A stretch of DNA of 64,000 bases from Rhodophyticola porphyridii. GTDB lineage: Bacteria; Pseudomonadota; Alphaproteobacteria; Rhodobacterales; Rhodobacteraceae. Below, piece by piece: positions 37,136 to 45,597 of the stretch. Each line of letters starts with the position of its first letter. The first letter of the stretch is position 1. Below the pieces are notes generated by a model. It saw nothing but the letters and a program-made list of their open reading frames with translations. It searched no databases and was not told where the DNA came from. The DNA is taken from contig NZ_RCNT01000001.1 of the NCBI RefSeq assembly GCF_003688285.1, positions 620,001 through 684,000 on the forward strand, given 5' to 3'. The translations under genes were made by a program, and so were the position numbers.

Positions 37136-37477
37136 TCACTCAACCGAAAGAGCAAACCGGTCTTCGCCCCATCCAGTGACGTTGCAGCGGGCGCGGATGA
37201 AGACCTGCGTCACGCCTTCGGGGATCGCCACATCGCCAAGGCTGCGCGTGAAAGGCTGCTCCTCCACATGCGGGTGCAGAAGAACCCGTGTTCCCAGAAC
37301 CGTTCCGTCTTCAAGTTCCACCTGCCAGCCATCTGCATAATGATCCCAGCCCGTATCGGGATGCGCCAACGTGACCGAAACCCGGCCGTCGGAATAGGTC
37401 GCGACGACGATCTCCGGCGGTTCCGCCAGAGCCGCGAGCGGAAGCAGGATGCAGATCGCGGCCAAAGCATGCCTCAT
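37136..37477 (-). CDS. Small periplasmic protein next to a DUF599 gene
   Basis: A 113-residue protein with a signal peptide (MRHALAAICILLPLAALA, cleavage near residue 18). The mature part has repeated beta-hairpin-like stretches (VVATYSDGRVSVTLAHPDTGWDHYADGWQV and TRVLLHPHVEEQPFTRSL), and one Cys. ATG 37477 overlaps the upstream DUF599 gene's stop by four bases. I do not recognise a family; the gene pair is likely co-expressed. Confidence 0.7.
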   Translation of the reverse strand: MRHALAAICILLPLAALAEPPEIVVATYSDGRVSVTLAHPDTGWDHYADGWQVELEDGTVLGTRVLLHPHVEEQPFTRSLGDVAIPEGVTQVFIRARCNVTGWGEDRFALSVE

Positions 37478-38178
37478 AGCTGTTCTCCATCGCTCAGCAT
37501 GACCTCGCGGGAGGCGGAGGCGAAATCCCGGTTCCAGATCACGTAGGAGATCACCAGCACCGCCGCGATCAAAGGCACCGGCCCAAGCAGCCACGCGAGA
37601 GAACCAAGCGCGAAATAGATCGCCCGCATGCCACGATTGAAATTGAATGCGGCGCGTATGTTGATCTCGGCGGCCTTCCCGGCGCGGGGCAGGGCGCGCG
37701 GGTCGGTCGGGTCGTTCGGCACGGCGGCCATCAGGACGGCGCAGTAGCCGAACAGTCGGTTCGACCAAACAAACCGCAGCACCGCCTGTGTCAGCAAGAC
37801 CACGGTCAGCAGCAGCTTGATCTGCCAGATCAGGGCGGTTTCCTCCTCCAGCGTCAGGTCGCGGGCCACGACGATCAACTGGTCGGAATTGCCGATCAGC
37901 GTCAGCAGCCCGCCGGTGGCCAGCATGGCGCCCGAGGCGAAGAACGCCGTGCCCTGGCGCAGGTTGGTAAGGATGGTCGCATCGAAGACCCGCCCGTCGC
38001 GATTGATCAACTCCTCCATCCAGGCGCGCCGGTAATGCGCCATCAACACGGTCACCGAGGGGCGCGCGACGTTTTCCGCCTCGATCCAGGCGCCCAGGCC
38101 GCCCCAGGCAAGGAGGATTGCGGCAAGGGCCAGCGCGTCGAGCCAGCTGAGGGTTGTGAGCACCATCATGAAGTTCAT
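37474..38178 (-). CDS. DUF599 membrane protein
   Basis: A 234-residue protein from ATG 38178 (the open frame reaches TTG 38244, but this would place the gene across the glcD promoter). Four hydrophobic segments (LDALALAAILLAWGGLGAW, TAFFASGAMLATGGLLTLIG, WQIKLLLTVVLLTQAVLRFVW, LLGPVPLIAAVLVISYVIW) and the conserved AEINIRAAFNFNRGMRAIYFALGSLAWLLGP region mark DUF599. The family is uncharacterised. It is divergent from glcD. Confidence 0.87.
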   Translation of the reverse strand: MNFMMVLTTLSWLDALALAAILLAWGGLGAWIEAENVARPSVTVLMAHYRRAWMEELINRDGRVFDATILTNLRQGTAFFASGAMLATGGLLTLIGNSDQLIVVARDLTLEEETALIWQIKLLLTVVLLTQAVLRFVWSNRLFGYCAVLMAAVPNDPTDPRALPRAGKAAEINIRAAFNFNRGMRAIYFALGSLAWLLGPVPLIAAVLVISYVIWNRDFASASREVMLSDGEQL

Positions 38179-38222
38179 GGCTGCGACAGTAGCGGGCAAG
38201 GAATCTCTTGCCATCTGCAAAA

Positions 38223-38245
38223 ATTGGTTATATTTATTTACCAAT
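38223..38245. promoter_or_regulatory. Inverted repeat ATTGGT-N11-ACCAAT between DUF599 and glcD
   Basis: ATTGGT (38223-38228) and ACCAAT (38240-38245) form an inverted repeat separated by 11 AT-only bases. It stands 22 bases upstream of the glcD start, in the promoter position. The half-sites resemble those of GntR-family regulators such as PdhR or GlcC, although those use a much shorter spacer; a LysR-type site (T-N11-A) also fits. No GlcC-like regulator gene is visible in the window. Confidence 0.4.
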
Positions 38246-38267
38246 ATTGGATGGGAGGAGCGATATC

Positions 38268-39707
38268 ATGGAGATGCCAACCCCGGATCCGGCGATTCTG
38301 GCCAAAAAATCGGCTGTGGTGGCTCGACTGACGTCGGTTCTGCCGAAGGACGCGGTGATTCACGAGGAAGCCGGCACCCGCGCTTATGAATGCGACGCGC
38401 TCACCGCCTATAAATGCCCCCCGATGGTGGTGGTCCTGCCATCCACGACCCAGGAGGTCGTGGCGGTTCTGAAAATCTGCAACGAAATGGGTGTGCCGGT
38501 GGTGCCGCGCGGCTCTGGCACGTCGCTTGCCGGGGGGGCTTTGCCAACCGCCGACAGCGTGATCCTTGGTGTGGCGCGCCTGAACGACGTTCTGGAAACC
38601 GATTATCAGAACCGGATCATCCGGGTTCAGTCCGGGCGCACCAACCTGTCGGTCACGGGCGCGGTGGAGGAAGACGGGTTTTTCTACGCACCCGATCCGT
38701 CAAGTCAGCTGGCCTGCGCGATCGCGGGCAATATCGCGATGAATTCCGGCGGTGCCCATTGCCTGAAGTACGGTGTGACGACCAACAACCTGCTGGGTGT
38801 GACGCTGGTCACCATGGATGGTCAGGTGATGGAGATCGGCGGCGCGCATCTGGATGCTGCGGGCTATGATCTTCTGGGCCTTGTCTGCGGGTCGGAGGGG
38901 CAGTTGGGCGTGGTGACCGAAGCGACGCTGCGGATCCTGCCCAAGCCCGAGGGCGCGCGGCCGGTTCTGATCGGTTTCGACGATAACGAGACCGCGGGCG
39001 CCTGTGTTGCGGATATCATCAAGGCGGGCGTTCTGCCGGTGGCGATCGAGTTCATGGACAGGCTCTGCATCGAGACGACGGAGAAATTCGCGAATGCCGG
39101 GTATCCGGATTGCAACGCGCTGCTGATTGTCGAGGTCGAAGGCTCCGAAGCCGAGATCGACGAACAGCTTGGCGTGATCCTTCAGATCGCCCGCAAATAC
39201 GACCCGGTGGAGCTGCGCGAGTCCAAATCCGCAGAGGAAAGCGCGAAGATCTGGCTTGGCCGGAAATCGGCTTTCGGAGCGGTCGGGCAGATCAACGATT
39301 ACATGTGTCTGGACGGCACGATCCCGGTTTCCAGCCTGCCTTACGTGCTGCGCCGCATCGGCGAGATGAGCAAGGAATTCGGGCTGGAGGTCGGCAACGT
39401 TTTCCATGCGGGCGATGGCAACATGCACCCGCTGATCCTGTTCGACGCGAACAAGCCCGGCGATCTGGAAATCTGCGAGGCGTTCGGTGCGGAGATATTG
39501 AAGCTCTGCGTCGAGGTTGGCGGTTGCCTGACCGGCGAACATGGCGTGGGTATCGAAAAGCGCGATCTGATGACCGCGCAGTTCACCCCGGAGGATCTGG
39601 AACTGCAAATGCAGGTGAAGGATGTCTTCGATCCGGCATGGCTGTTGAACCCGGCCAAGGTGTTTCCGCTGGAGGCCTCGGCCAGCCGCCGGACCCTCGC
39701 CGCCTGA
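38268..39707 (+). CDS. glcD: Glycolate oxidase subunit GlcD (FAD-linked oxidase)
   Basis: A 479-residue FAD enzyme. The PCMH-type FAD domain shows VVVLPSTTQEVVAVLKICNEMGVPVVPRGSGTSLAGG and NSGGAHCLKYGVTTNNLLGVTLV; the C-terminal domain has NVFHAGDGNMHPLILFD and GGCLTGEHGVGIEKRDLM. It converts glycolate to glyoxylate as the catalytic subunit with GlcE and GlcF. ATG 38268 follows GGGAGGAG; the longer frame is not used. It starts the glcDE-orf-F operon. Confidence 0.93.
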   Translation: MEMPTPDPAILAKKSAVVARLTSVLPKDAVIHEEAGTRAYECDALTAYKCPPMVVVLPSTTQEVVAVLKICNEMGVPVVPRGSGTSLAGGALPTADSVILGVARLNDVLETDYQNRIIRVQSGRTNLSVTGAVEEDGFFYAPDPSSQLACAIAGNIAMNSGGAHCLKYGVTTNNLLGVTLVTMDGQVMEIGGAHLDAAGYDLLGLVCGSEGQLGVVTEATLRILPKPEGARPVLIGFDDNETAGACVADIIKAGVLPVAIEFMDRLCIETTEKFANAGYPDCNALLIVEVEGSEAEIDEQLGVILQIARKYDPVELRESKSAEESAKIWLGRKSAFGAVGQINDYMCLDGTIPVSSLPYVLRRIGEMSKEFGLEVGNVFHAGDGNMHPLILFDANKPGDLEICEAFGAEILKLCVEVGGCLTGEHGVGIEKRDLMTAQFTPEDLELQMQVKDVFDPAWLLNPAKVFPLEASASRRTLAA

Positions 39708-39804
39708 AGGGTGCTCGTCGTCGGGACAGGGGCCTGTGCAGGCGCGCCCCGCCCATATCCGAAACCCCGTGAAGAACCTGGGCGCAGAGAAGGAGCAGGC
39801 CGCC

Positions 39805-40968
39805 GTGCTGACCCCTGAAACCGAGATTGAGCTTGCCGAGATGCTGTCGGCCGCATCGGCCCCGTTGCGGGTGCAGGGCGGCGGTACCCGGCCGATCGGG
39901 CGCCCCGTGGTGGGCGAAGTCCTGTCCATGGCCGACATGCGCGGGATCGAACTTTATGAACCCGGCGCGCTGACCATCGTCGTGAAGGCCGGCACACCGC
40001 TTGCGGATGTGGAGGCGGCGCTGGCGGCGGAGAACCAGAGGCTGCCCTTCGAACCCATGGACCACCGGTCCCTGATGGGAACCGAAGGGGTGCCCACCAT
40101 CGGCGGCGTTGTTGCGGCCAATGTATCGGGCCCACGCCGGATACAGGCGGGCGCATGCCGCGACAGCCTGATCGGTGTACGGTTCGTCGACGGGCGCGGG
40201 CGTATCATGAAGAACGGCGGGCGGGTGATGAAGAATGTCACCGGCTATGATCTGGTGAAGCTGATGGCCGGCAGCTACGGCACGCTGGGCGTCCTGTCGG
40301 AGTTGAGTTTCAAGGTTCTGCCCGGTGTCGCGGCGACGGCCTGCTTGCGTCTCAGGGGCCTCGATGACGAAACCGCGGTCGCGGCCATGGCTGCGGCGCT
40401 CGGCTCTCCCTTCGAGGTTTCCGGCGCGGCGCACACGCCCAATGGTCCGGACGGCGATCCGGTGACCATGCTTCGCGTGGAAGGGTTCGAGGCCTCGGTC
40501 GCCTATCGGGCCGGTCGGCTTCAGGCCCTGCTGGACCCTTTCGGACAGGCCGAGATCGAAACCCGTCTTGCGGCCGATCAAGGCGCGTTCGGCGCCGGCG
40601 CCGGTGCCATTTGGCGATGGGTACGGGACGTGGACGGGTTCAAGGGCAAGGATGGGGATGTCTGGCGCATCTCCGTGAAGCCGACCGATGCGCCGGGGCT
40701 GGTGGCGAAGCTGGACGCACGCGATGTGCTCTATGACTGGGGCGGCGGGCTGGTCTGGGCGCTTGTGCCGGGTGGCACCGATCTGCGGGCGAAGCTGGTG
40801 GATTTCGCCGGCCATGCGACATTGATCCGGGCCAGCAAGGACACCCGCGCACGTCTGCCGGTCTTTCACCCCGAAGCCGCGCCGATCGCCGCATTGTCGG
40901 CGGGGCTGAGGAAACAGTTCGACCCGAAGGGTATCCTGAACCCGGGCCTGATGGGCGGGGAGGTGTGA
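39805..40968 (+). CDS. glcE: Glycolate oxidase subunit GlcE (FAD-binding)
   Basis: A 387-residue protein with the FAD_binding_4 domain (PLRVQGGGTRPIGRPVVG and GTEGVPTIGGVVAANVSGPRR) and the C-terminal FDPKGILNPGLMGG. GTG 39805 behind AAGGAG is preferred; the open frame begins at 39736. It is a paralogue of GlcD with a shorter C-terminus and contributes the second flavin site of glycolate oxidase. Next gene starts one base after its stop. Confidence 0.9.
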   Translation: MLTPETEIELAEMLSAASAPLRVQGGGTRPIGRPVVGEVLSMADMRGIELYEPGALTIVVKAGTPLADVEAALAAENQRLPFEPMDHRSLMGTEGVPTIGGVVAANVSGPRRIQAGACRDSLIGVRFVDGRGRIMKNGGRVMKNVTGYDLVKLMAGSYGTLGVLSELSFKVLPGVAATACLRLRGLDDETAVAAMAAALGSPFEVSGAAHTPNGPDGDPVTMLRVEGFEASVAYRAGRLQALLDPFGQAEIETRLAADQGAFGAGAGAIWRWVRDVDGFKGKDGDVWRISVKPTDAPGLVAKLDARDVLYDWGGGLVWALVPGGTDLRAKLVDFAGHATLIRASKDTRARLPVFHPEAAPIAALSAGLRKQFDPKGILNPGLMGGEV

Positions 40969-40969
40969 G

Positions 40970-41317
40970 ATGATGGGCCTTGATGCCGCCCCGATTGCGA
41001 TCCTGTCCGCCGCCGTGTTCTGCGGGCTTGTCTTCATCCGCGACCGCCCATTCGGGGCGTTGATTGCCCAGATCGGCTCGGCCGTTGCCGCAGCCTTGGT
41101 CTTCGCGTCGCTGATCGTGGATGCGCCGATGCTTGGGCGCGATCCCGCATGGGTCAGCGCGCTTGGCGTCGCGCTTCTGGCGGCGACGGTGGCGGGCATG
41201 GGGTATCACCTCTATCTCGGCCGCTTCACATCCGTCTGGGCCGCGCGCGGCGTTTTCGCTGCGCTCTTCCTGGTCTCTGCGGCGGTCCTGGGGCTCGTCA
41301 TTCTCTCATTTATCTGA
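40970..41317 (+). CDS. Small membrane protein between glcE and glcF
   Basis: A 115-residue protein of three predicted helices (LDAAPIAILSAAVFCGLVFI, IGSAVAAALVFASLIVD, and two near the C-terminus: VALLAATVAGMGYHLYLG, FAALFLVSAAVLGLVILSF). It starts one base after the glcE stop and ends 10 bases before glcF. The role is unknown; it could anchor the glycolate oxidase subunits, as the other Glc proteins are not membrane proteins. Confidence 0.72.
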   Translation: MMGLDAAPIAILSAAVFCGLVFIRDRPFGALIAQIGSAVAAALVFASLIVDAPMLGRDPAWVSALGVALLAATVAGMGYHLYLGRFTSVWAARGVFAALFLVSAAVLGLVILSFI

Positions 41318-41327
41318 AAGGGCGGTC

Positions 41328-42731
41328 ATGCAAACCACCTTCACGCCTGAGCAGTTGAAGGATCCTGCGACCAAACGGTCGAACGAGATCCTGCGATCCT
41401 GCGTCCATTGCGGTTTTTGCACGGCCACCTGCCCGACCTATCAGGTGCTGGGCGATGAGTTGGACAGCCCGCGTGGACGGATATATCTTATAAAAGATAT
41501 GCTGGAAAACGACCGCCCGGCTGATGAAAAGACGGTCAAACATATCGACCGCTGCCTGTCTTGCCTGGCTTGTATGACCACATGCCCGTCGGGTGTGCAT
41601 TACATGCATCTGGTGGATCACGCGCGCGAATATATCGAACAGACATACAAACGCCCCTTCAGCGACAGGGCGCTGCGCTGGATTCTCGCGCGCATCCTCC
41701 CCTACCCGACCAGGTTTCGTCTGGCGCTGCTCGGGGCCAAGATCGGGCGGCCTTTCAAATGGCTGATGCCGGATGCGCGGCTGAAGGCGATGCTGGAAAT
41801 GGCGCCCAAATCCATCCCCCCGGTCAGCCGCAATGACGATCCGCAAGTGTTTTCCGCAACGGGCGCCCGCAAGATGCGTGTCGCGCTCATGACCGGATGC
41901 GCGCAGCGCGCACTGAACACGGATATCAACGACGCGACCATCCGGCTTCTGCGCAGACTGGGTGCCGAGGTGGTGATCGCCGAGGGCGCGGGCTGTTGCG
42001 GCGCGCTGACGCATCACATGGGCAAGACCCGCGAAAGCCACGCCACAGCGGCGAGGAACATCCGTGCGTGGTGGGCCGAGATGCAGGGCGCGGGGCTGGA
42101 CGCCATCGTCATCAACACCAGCGGCTGCGGGACCACCGTGAAGGATTACGGCCACATGTTCCGCAACGAGCCTCTCGCGGAAGAGGCCGCCGCCGTCGCG
42201 GGCCTTGCCAGGGACATCTCGGAAGTGCTGATCGACCTTCTGCCAGGTGACGCGCCACAATGGCGCGCCGTCAACCCCGCGCGGGACGCCATCGCGGGGA
42301 CCGATGCGGCGCATATGCCCGAAACTGCCCCCGCCCCGATCGGACAGGGCCTGAAAGTCGCCTATCACGCCGCGTGCAGCCTGCAGCATGGCCAGCAGAT
42401 CAAGACCTATCCCAAGGATCTTCTGAAGCGGGCCGGGTTCGAGGTTGTCGAACCGACGGACAGTCATCTGTGCTGCGGCAGCGCCGGCACCTATAATCTG
42501 ATGCAGCCCGAGATCTCGAAACAACTGAAAGACCGCAAGGTGCGGACATTGGAGGCGAAGGCCCCGGATATCATCGCGGCGGGCAATATCGGCTGCATGA
42601 TGCAGATCGGCGGCGGAACGGATATTCCGGTTGTCCATACGGTCGAACTGCTGGACTGGGCGACAGGGGGCCCCCAGCCACCCGTGTTGACGGCGGAACG
42701 GGCAACGCCCGCCGTGCCGATGCTGCGCTGA
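41328..42731 (+). CDS. glcF: Glycolate oxidase iron-sulfur subunit GlcF
   Basis: A 467-residue protein with two [4Fe-4S] ferredoxin-like motifs (CVHCGFCTATCPT at about 24 and CLSCLACMTTCPS near 73) and two C-terminal CCG-type Cys-rich domains (AEGAGCCGALTHHMGKT and HLCCGSAGTYNLMQ). It transfers electrons from GlcDE to the respiratory quinone pool. ATG 41328 is used; the longer frame overlaps the small membrane gene. A strong terminator follows. Confidence 0.92.
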   Translation: MQTTFTPEQLKDPATKRSNEILRSCVHCGFCTATCPTYQVLGDELDSPRGRIYLIKDMLENDRPADEKTVKHIDRCLSCLACMTTCPSGVHYMHLVDHAREYIEQTYKRPFSDRALRWILARILPYPTRFRLALLGAKIGRPFKWLMPDARLKAMLEMAPKSIPPVSRNDDPQVFSATGARKMRVALMTGCAQRALNTDINDATIRLLRRLGAEVVIAEGAGCCGALTHHMGKTRESHATAARNIRAWWAEMQGAGLDAIVINTSGCGTTVKDYGHMFRNEPLAEEAAAVAGLARDISEVLIDLLPGDAPQWRAVNPARDAIAGTDAAHMPETAPAPIGQGLKVAYHAACSLQHGQQIKTYPKDLLKRAGFEVVEPTDSHLCCGSAGTYNLMQPEISKQLKDRKVRTLEAKAPDIIAAGNIGCMMQIGGGTDIPVVHTVELLDWATGGPQPPVLTAERATPAVPMLR

Positions 42732-42736
42732 CCGCC

Positions 42737-42772
42737 ACCGGAGCCCGCGGATAGCCGCGCTTCCGGTTTTTT
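42737..42772 (+). terminator. Rho-independent terminator of glcF
   Basis: A long hairpin, ACCGGA / TCCGGT outer stem and CGCGG / CCGCG inner stem with an ATAG loop, followed by six Ts (42767-42772). It closes the glc operon six bases after the glcF stop. Confidence 0.8.
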
Positions 42773-42892
42773 CCCAGCCCTGCTTGCGCGATTTTGCCTG
42801 CGGGCCGGGCCGGGTCCAATCCTGGCGCCCGGCCTCATTTTCGCCGTACTGGATCGGTAGTGAAAAGCGGAACTTCGTGCGGAGACCCGGTG

Positions 42893-43741
42893 ATGAAGGC
42901 CATTTTCCCTGTCGTTGCAATCGCTCTGGCGCTTGCGGTCCCGGCAATGGCGCAGACCCTGCAATGGCCCAACGTGGAACCCGATACGCCCCTGCGGCCT
43001 CTGGACTCGGCGTATGATCTGCGCGGATGGGAGGCGGTAGGGCGTCTGGATACCGGTTCCGGGTTTTGCACCGCCACGCTGATCGCGCCCGATCTCGTCC
43101 TGACCGCGGCCCATTGCCTGTTTGACGGACCCGAAGACAGCGCGACCCGCCGGCCCGACGCGGCCCTGTCCTTCAACGCGGGGCTCAGAAATGGCTACGC
43201 CGTTGCACAGCGGGGCATTCGCAGAAGTATCCTGCATCCCGATTACACCTATGGCAGCCCCGATGATCTGCACCGGATCCGCACCGACATCGCCCTTCTT
43301 CAACTTGATCACACCATTCCTGAACAGACCGTGCGACCGATCGCGACACGCGGCAGTGTGGGCCCCGGCGATATCGTGCAGGTCGTCTCTTATGGCGCCG
43401 AGCGGGAGGAGTATGCCTCCCTTGAGGACGATTGCGAGGTTCTGGCCGAGGATCCCGGTGTTCTGGTCCTGTCCTGTTCGGTGGTTCAGGGCTCTTCCGG
43501 CTCGCCGGTCATGGTGGATCGGGACGGGCAGATGAATGTCGTGTCGGTGGTGTCAGCTCTCGCCGATTGGGGGGATGAGCCGGTGGCGCTTTCGGCTGAG
43601 TTGCAGGGCGAACTTGTGGTACTTCTGGATCTGCTGGACCGTTCGAATGCGCAATTCGTCCGCTCCTTGCCGCAGGTCCGCACCCTGTCGGGCAGCAATG
43701 ACGGGCGCGAAAGCTCGGGCGCGCGGTTTCTCCGCCCCTGA
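42893..43741 (+). CDS. Trypsin-like serine protease, secreted
   Basis: A 282-residue protease with a signal peptide (MKAIFPVVAIALALAVPAMA, cleavage near 20). The S1 catalytic triad is clear: His in LTAAHCLFD, Asp in RIRTDIALLQL, and Ser in QGSSGSPVMV. The open frame is longer (42794), but ATG 42893 is preferred because it gives a clean signal peptide. It is a stand-alone periplasmic protease with no PDZ domain. Substrate unknown. Confidence 0.88.
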   Translation: MKAIFPVVAIALALAVPAMAQTLQWPNVEPDTPLRPLDSAYDLRGWEAVGRLDTGSGFCTATLIAPDLVLTAAHCLFDGPEDSATRRPDAALSFNAGLRNGYAVAQRGIRRSILHPDYTYGSPDDLHRIRTDIALLQLDHTIPEQTVRPIATRGSVGPGDIVQVVSYGAEREEYASLEDDCEVLAEDPGVLVLSCSVVQGSSGSPVMVDRDGQMNVVSVVSALADWGDEPVALSAELQGELVVLLDLLDRSNAQFVRSLPQVRTLSGSNDGRESSGARFLRP

Positions 43742-43878
43742 CCCTCTTGAAACGCCGAAAACCGTATCACACATATAGGACGCCGCGGTGCCCGGATGGG
43801 GTCGCGGCATGACCTTGGCGGGTTCGCATATGGACCGCCTGACCAAAGATAGTTGTCGCTCAAACGGAGGATAACGTG

Positions 43879-44340
43879 ATGCGCACTTATGATCTGTCGC
43901 CCCTGTACCGGGCAACCGTCGGCTTTGACCGCATGGCCGATTTGCTGGACCGCGTGATGACCCAGGACGTGGGCACCAGCACCTACCCCCCCTATAACAT
44001 CGAAAAGACGGATGAAGACGCCTATCGCATTTCGATTGCGGTTGCGGGTTTCACCGATGACGATCTCGGCGTGGAACAGCGCGAGACAGAGCTTGTCGTC
44101 ACAGCGCGCAAGGCGAAGGAGGAGACGGCACGCACCTACCTTCACCGCGGGATCGCCACGCGGGCGTTCGAGAAACGCTTCCAGCTGGCCGATCATGTCC
44201 GCGTGACCGGCGCGTCCCATGAAAACGGGCTCTTGCATATCGATCTGGTCCGCGAAGTGCCAGAGGCGCTGAAACCGCGCCAGATCGAGATCAACGGCAC
44301 TGCGCCCAAGGCGATCGATGCGGAGCCGGTGACGGCCTGA
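43879..44340 (+). CDS. Small heat shock protein (Hsp20 / IbpA type)
   Basis: A 153-residue alpha-crystallin-domain chaperone. The N-terminus is the bacterial class-A type (MRTYDLSPLYRATVGFDRMADLLDR); the core has YNIEKTDEDAYRISIAVAGFTDDDLGVE and the conserved GIATRAFEKRFQLADHVRVTGASHENGLLHIDLV. The start is either the ATG 43879 or the GTG three bases earlier; a GGAGG precedes both. Followed by a terminator. Confidence 0.93.
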   Translation: MRTYDLSPLYRATVGFDRMADLLDRVMTQDVGTSTYPPYNIEKTDEDAYRISIAVAGFTDDDLGVEQRETELVVTARKAKEETARTYLHRGIATRAFEKRFQLADHVRVTGASHENGLLHIDLVREVPEALKPRQIEINGTAPKAIDAEPVTA

Positions 44341-44366
44341 TCTTTCGCGCTTTGCGATGACACGGA

Positions 44367-44394
44367 GCGCAGTCCCCATGGGACTGCGCTTTTT
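44367..44394 (+). terminator. Rho-independent terminator after the Hsp20 gene
   Basis: A perfect 10-bp stem GCGCAGTCCC / GGGACTGCGC with a CAT loop (44367-44389), followed by five Ts (44390-44394). It abuts the end of the MFS gene read in the other direction. Confidence 0.85.
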
Positions 44395-45575
44395 CATGTG
44401 CGGTGAAGTGTCTGCAGCAAGGCCGCGCCCGCGACGGGTGCCGCCATGCAAAGCAGCAGGACCGGAGCGTAGCCCGCCAGATCGAACAGCACCGCGCCAA
44501 GAAACGGAGCCAGCGCGAACAGAAACAGCGACGGCAGGGAGACCGCGCCCGACACCGCCCCGAAATCCCGCTGACCAAGGATATCGCGGGTCACCACCGG
44601 CCGCATGATGCCGACCACGCCGTAGCCCGCGCCTTGCAAGACCCCAAAGGCCAGAACCAGTGCTGCGACCCAACCCGCCGCGGCCATCATCAGCGCGCCA
44701 AAGGCCAGCGTAGCCATGGCGATCTGCGCGATCCGCAGCGCGGACATCCGGTTGCCAGCGGCCATCATCGCCATCCGCCCCGCAACCTGCGCAGGGCCGA
44801 TTGCCGCAGCCGCGAGGATCGCCATATCGTCGCTGACGCCCTGCGCTGCCATGATCGGCAACAGATGGCTGAGCACGATACCGCTGGTCAGTGCCGCCAG
44901 AGCGAAGCCGCCGGCAACCGCCCAATAGCCGGGCAAGCGCAGCACGAATGGCCGCGGGGCTGACTGCGCCGTGTCCGGCGACTGCGACTGCGGCAGCGCC
45001 CGCGCCTCCGCCTCCAGGTTGCGCGCCGCCAAACGCGCCAGCGGGGCAGCCAGGAGGATGACCAGCGCCGCCATCACGCAGATGGCGGTGCGCCAGCCGC
45101 CGATCCCGGCCAACCAGTGGGTCAGCGGATAGGCCAGTGTACTCGCGAACCCGCCCACCAGCGTGATCGCGGTGATTGCCTGCCGCGCATCGGCGCCTCG
45201 CGCCCGGGTAACGATGGCAAAACAGGCCTCGTAAAGCGTCAGGCCCATGGTCGCTCCGATAGCCGCCCAGATCAGGTAGAAGGCGGAAAGGGTGTCCACG
45301 AATGACAGAGTGGCGAGCAGGCCGGCCCCGATGACCGCGCCCAGGGGCATGCTGAACGGTGCCACGCCGCGATCTATCAAACGTCCGAAAAGCGGGGCGC
45401 CAAGCGCGTAGACGGCAATCGAAATCGTGAACGCGCCCATGATCTCCGCGGTTGACCAGCCAAATTCGGCCTGCCAGTGCAGGACAAGCGCAGGGAAGCT
45501 GTAGAACAAGCCGGCCCAGACCGTCACCTGCATGCCCATCAGCGCCAGAATGGCCGGGTCGCGGATCAGACGCAT
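44394..45575 (-). CDS. MFS transporter
   Basis: A 393-residue protein with about twelve membrane helices, no signal peptide, and MFS-type loops (GAPLFGRLIDRGVAPF resembling motif A after helix 2; YALGAPLF). It has no nearby substrate-specific enzyme. It follows the 45598-46470 gene with a 22-base gap and is probably co-transcribed with it. The substrate cannot be assigned. Confidence 0.87.
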   Translation of the reverse strand: MRLIRDPAILALMGMQVTVWAGLFYSFPALVLHWQAEFGWSTAEIMGAFTISIAVYALGAPLFGRLIDRGVAPFSMPLGAVIGAGLLATLSFVDTLSAFYLIWAAIGATMGLTLYEACFAIVTRARGADARQAITAITLVGGFASTLAYPLTHWLAGIGGWRTAICVMAALVILLAAPLARLAARNLEAEARALPQSQSPDTAQSAPRPFVLRLPGYWAVAGGFALAALTSGIVLSHLLPIMAAQGVSDDMAILAAAAIGPAQVAGRMAMMAAGNRMSALRIAQIAMATLAFGALMMAAAGWVAALVLAFGVLQGAGYGVVGIMRPVVTRDILGQRDFGAVSGAVSLPSLFLFALAPFLGAVLFDLAGYAPVLLLCMAAPVAGAALLQTLHRT

Positions 45576-45597
45576 TGTCCGGCCCGCGCGGATCGTC

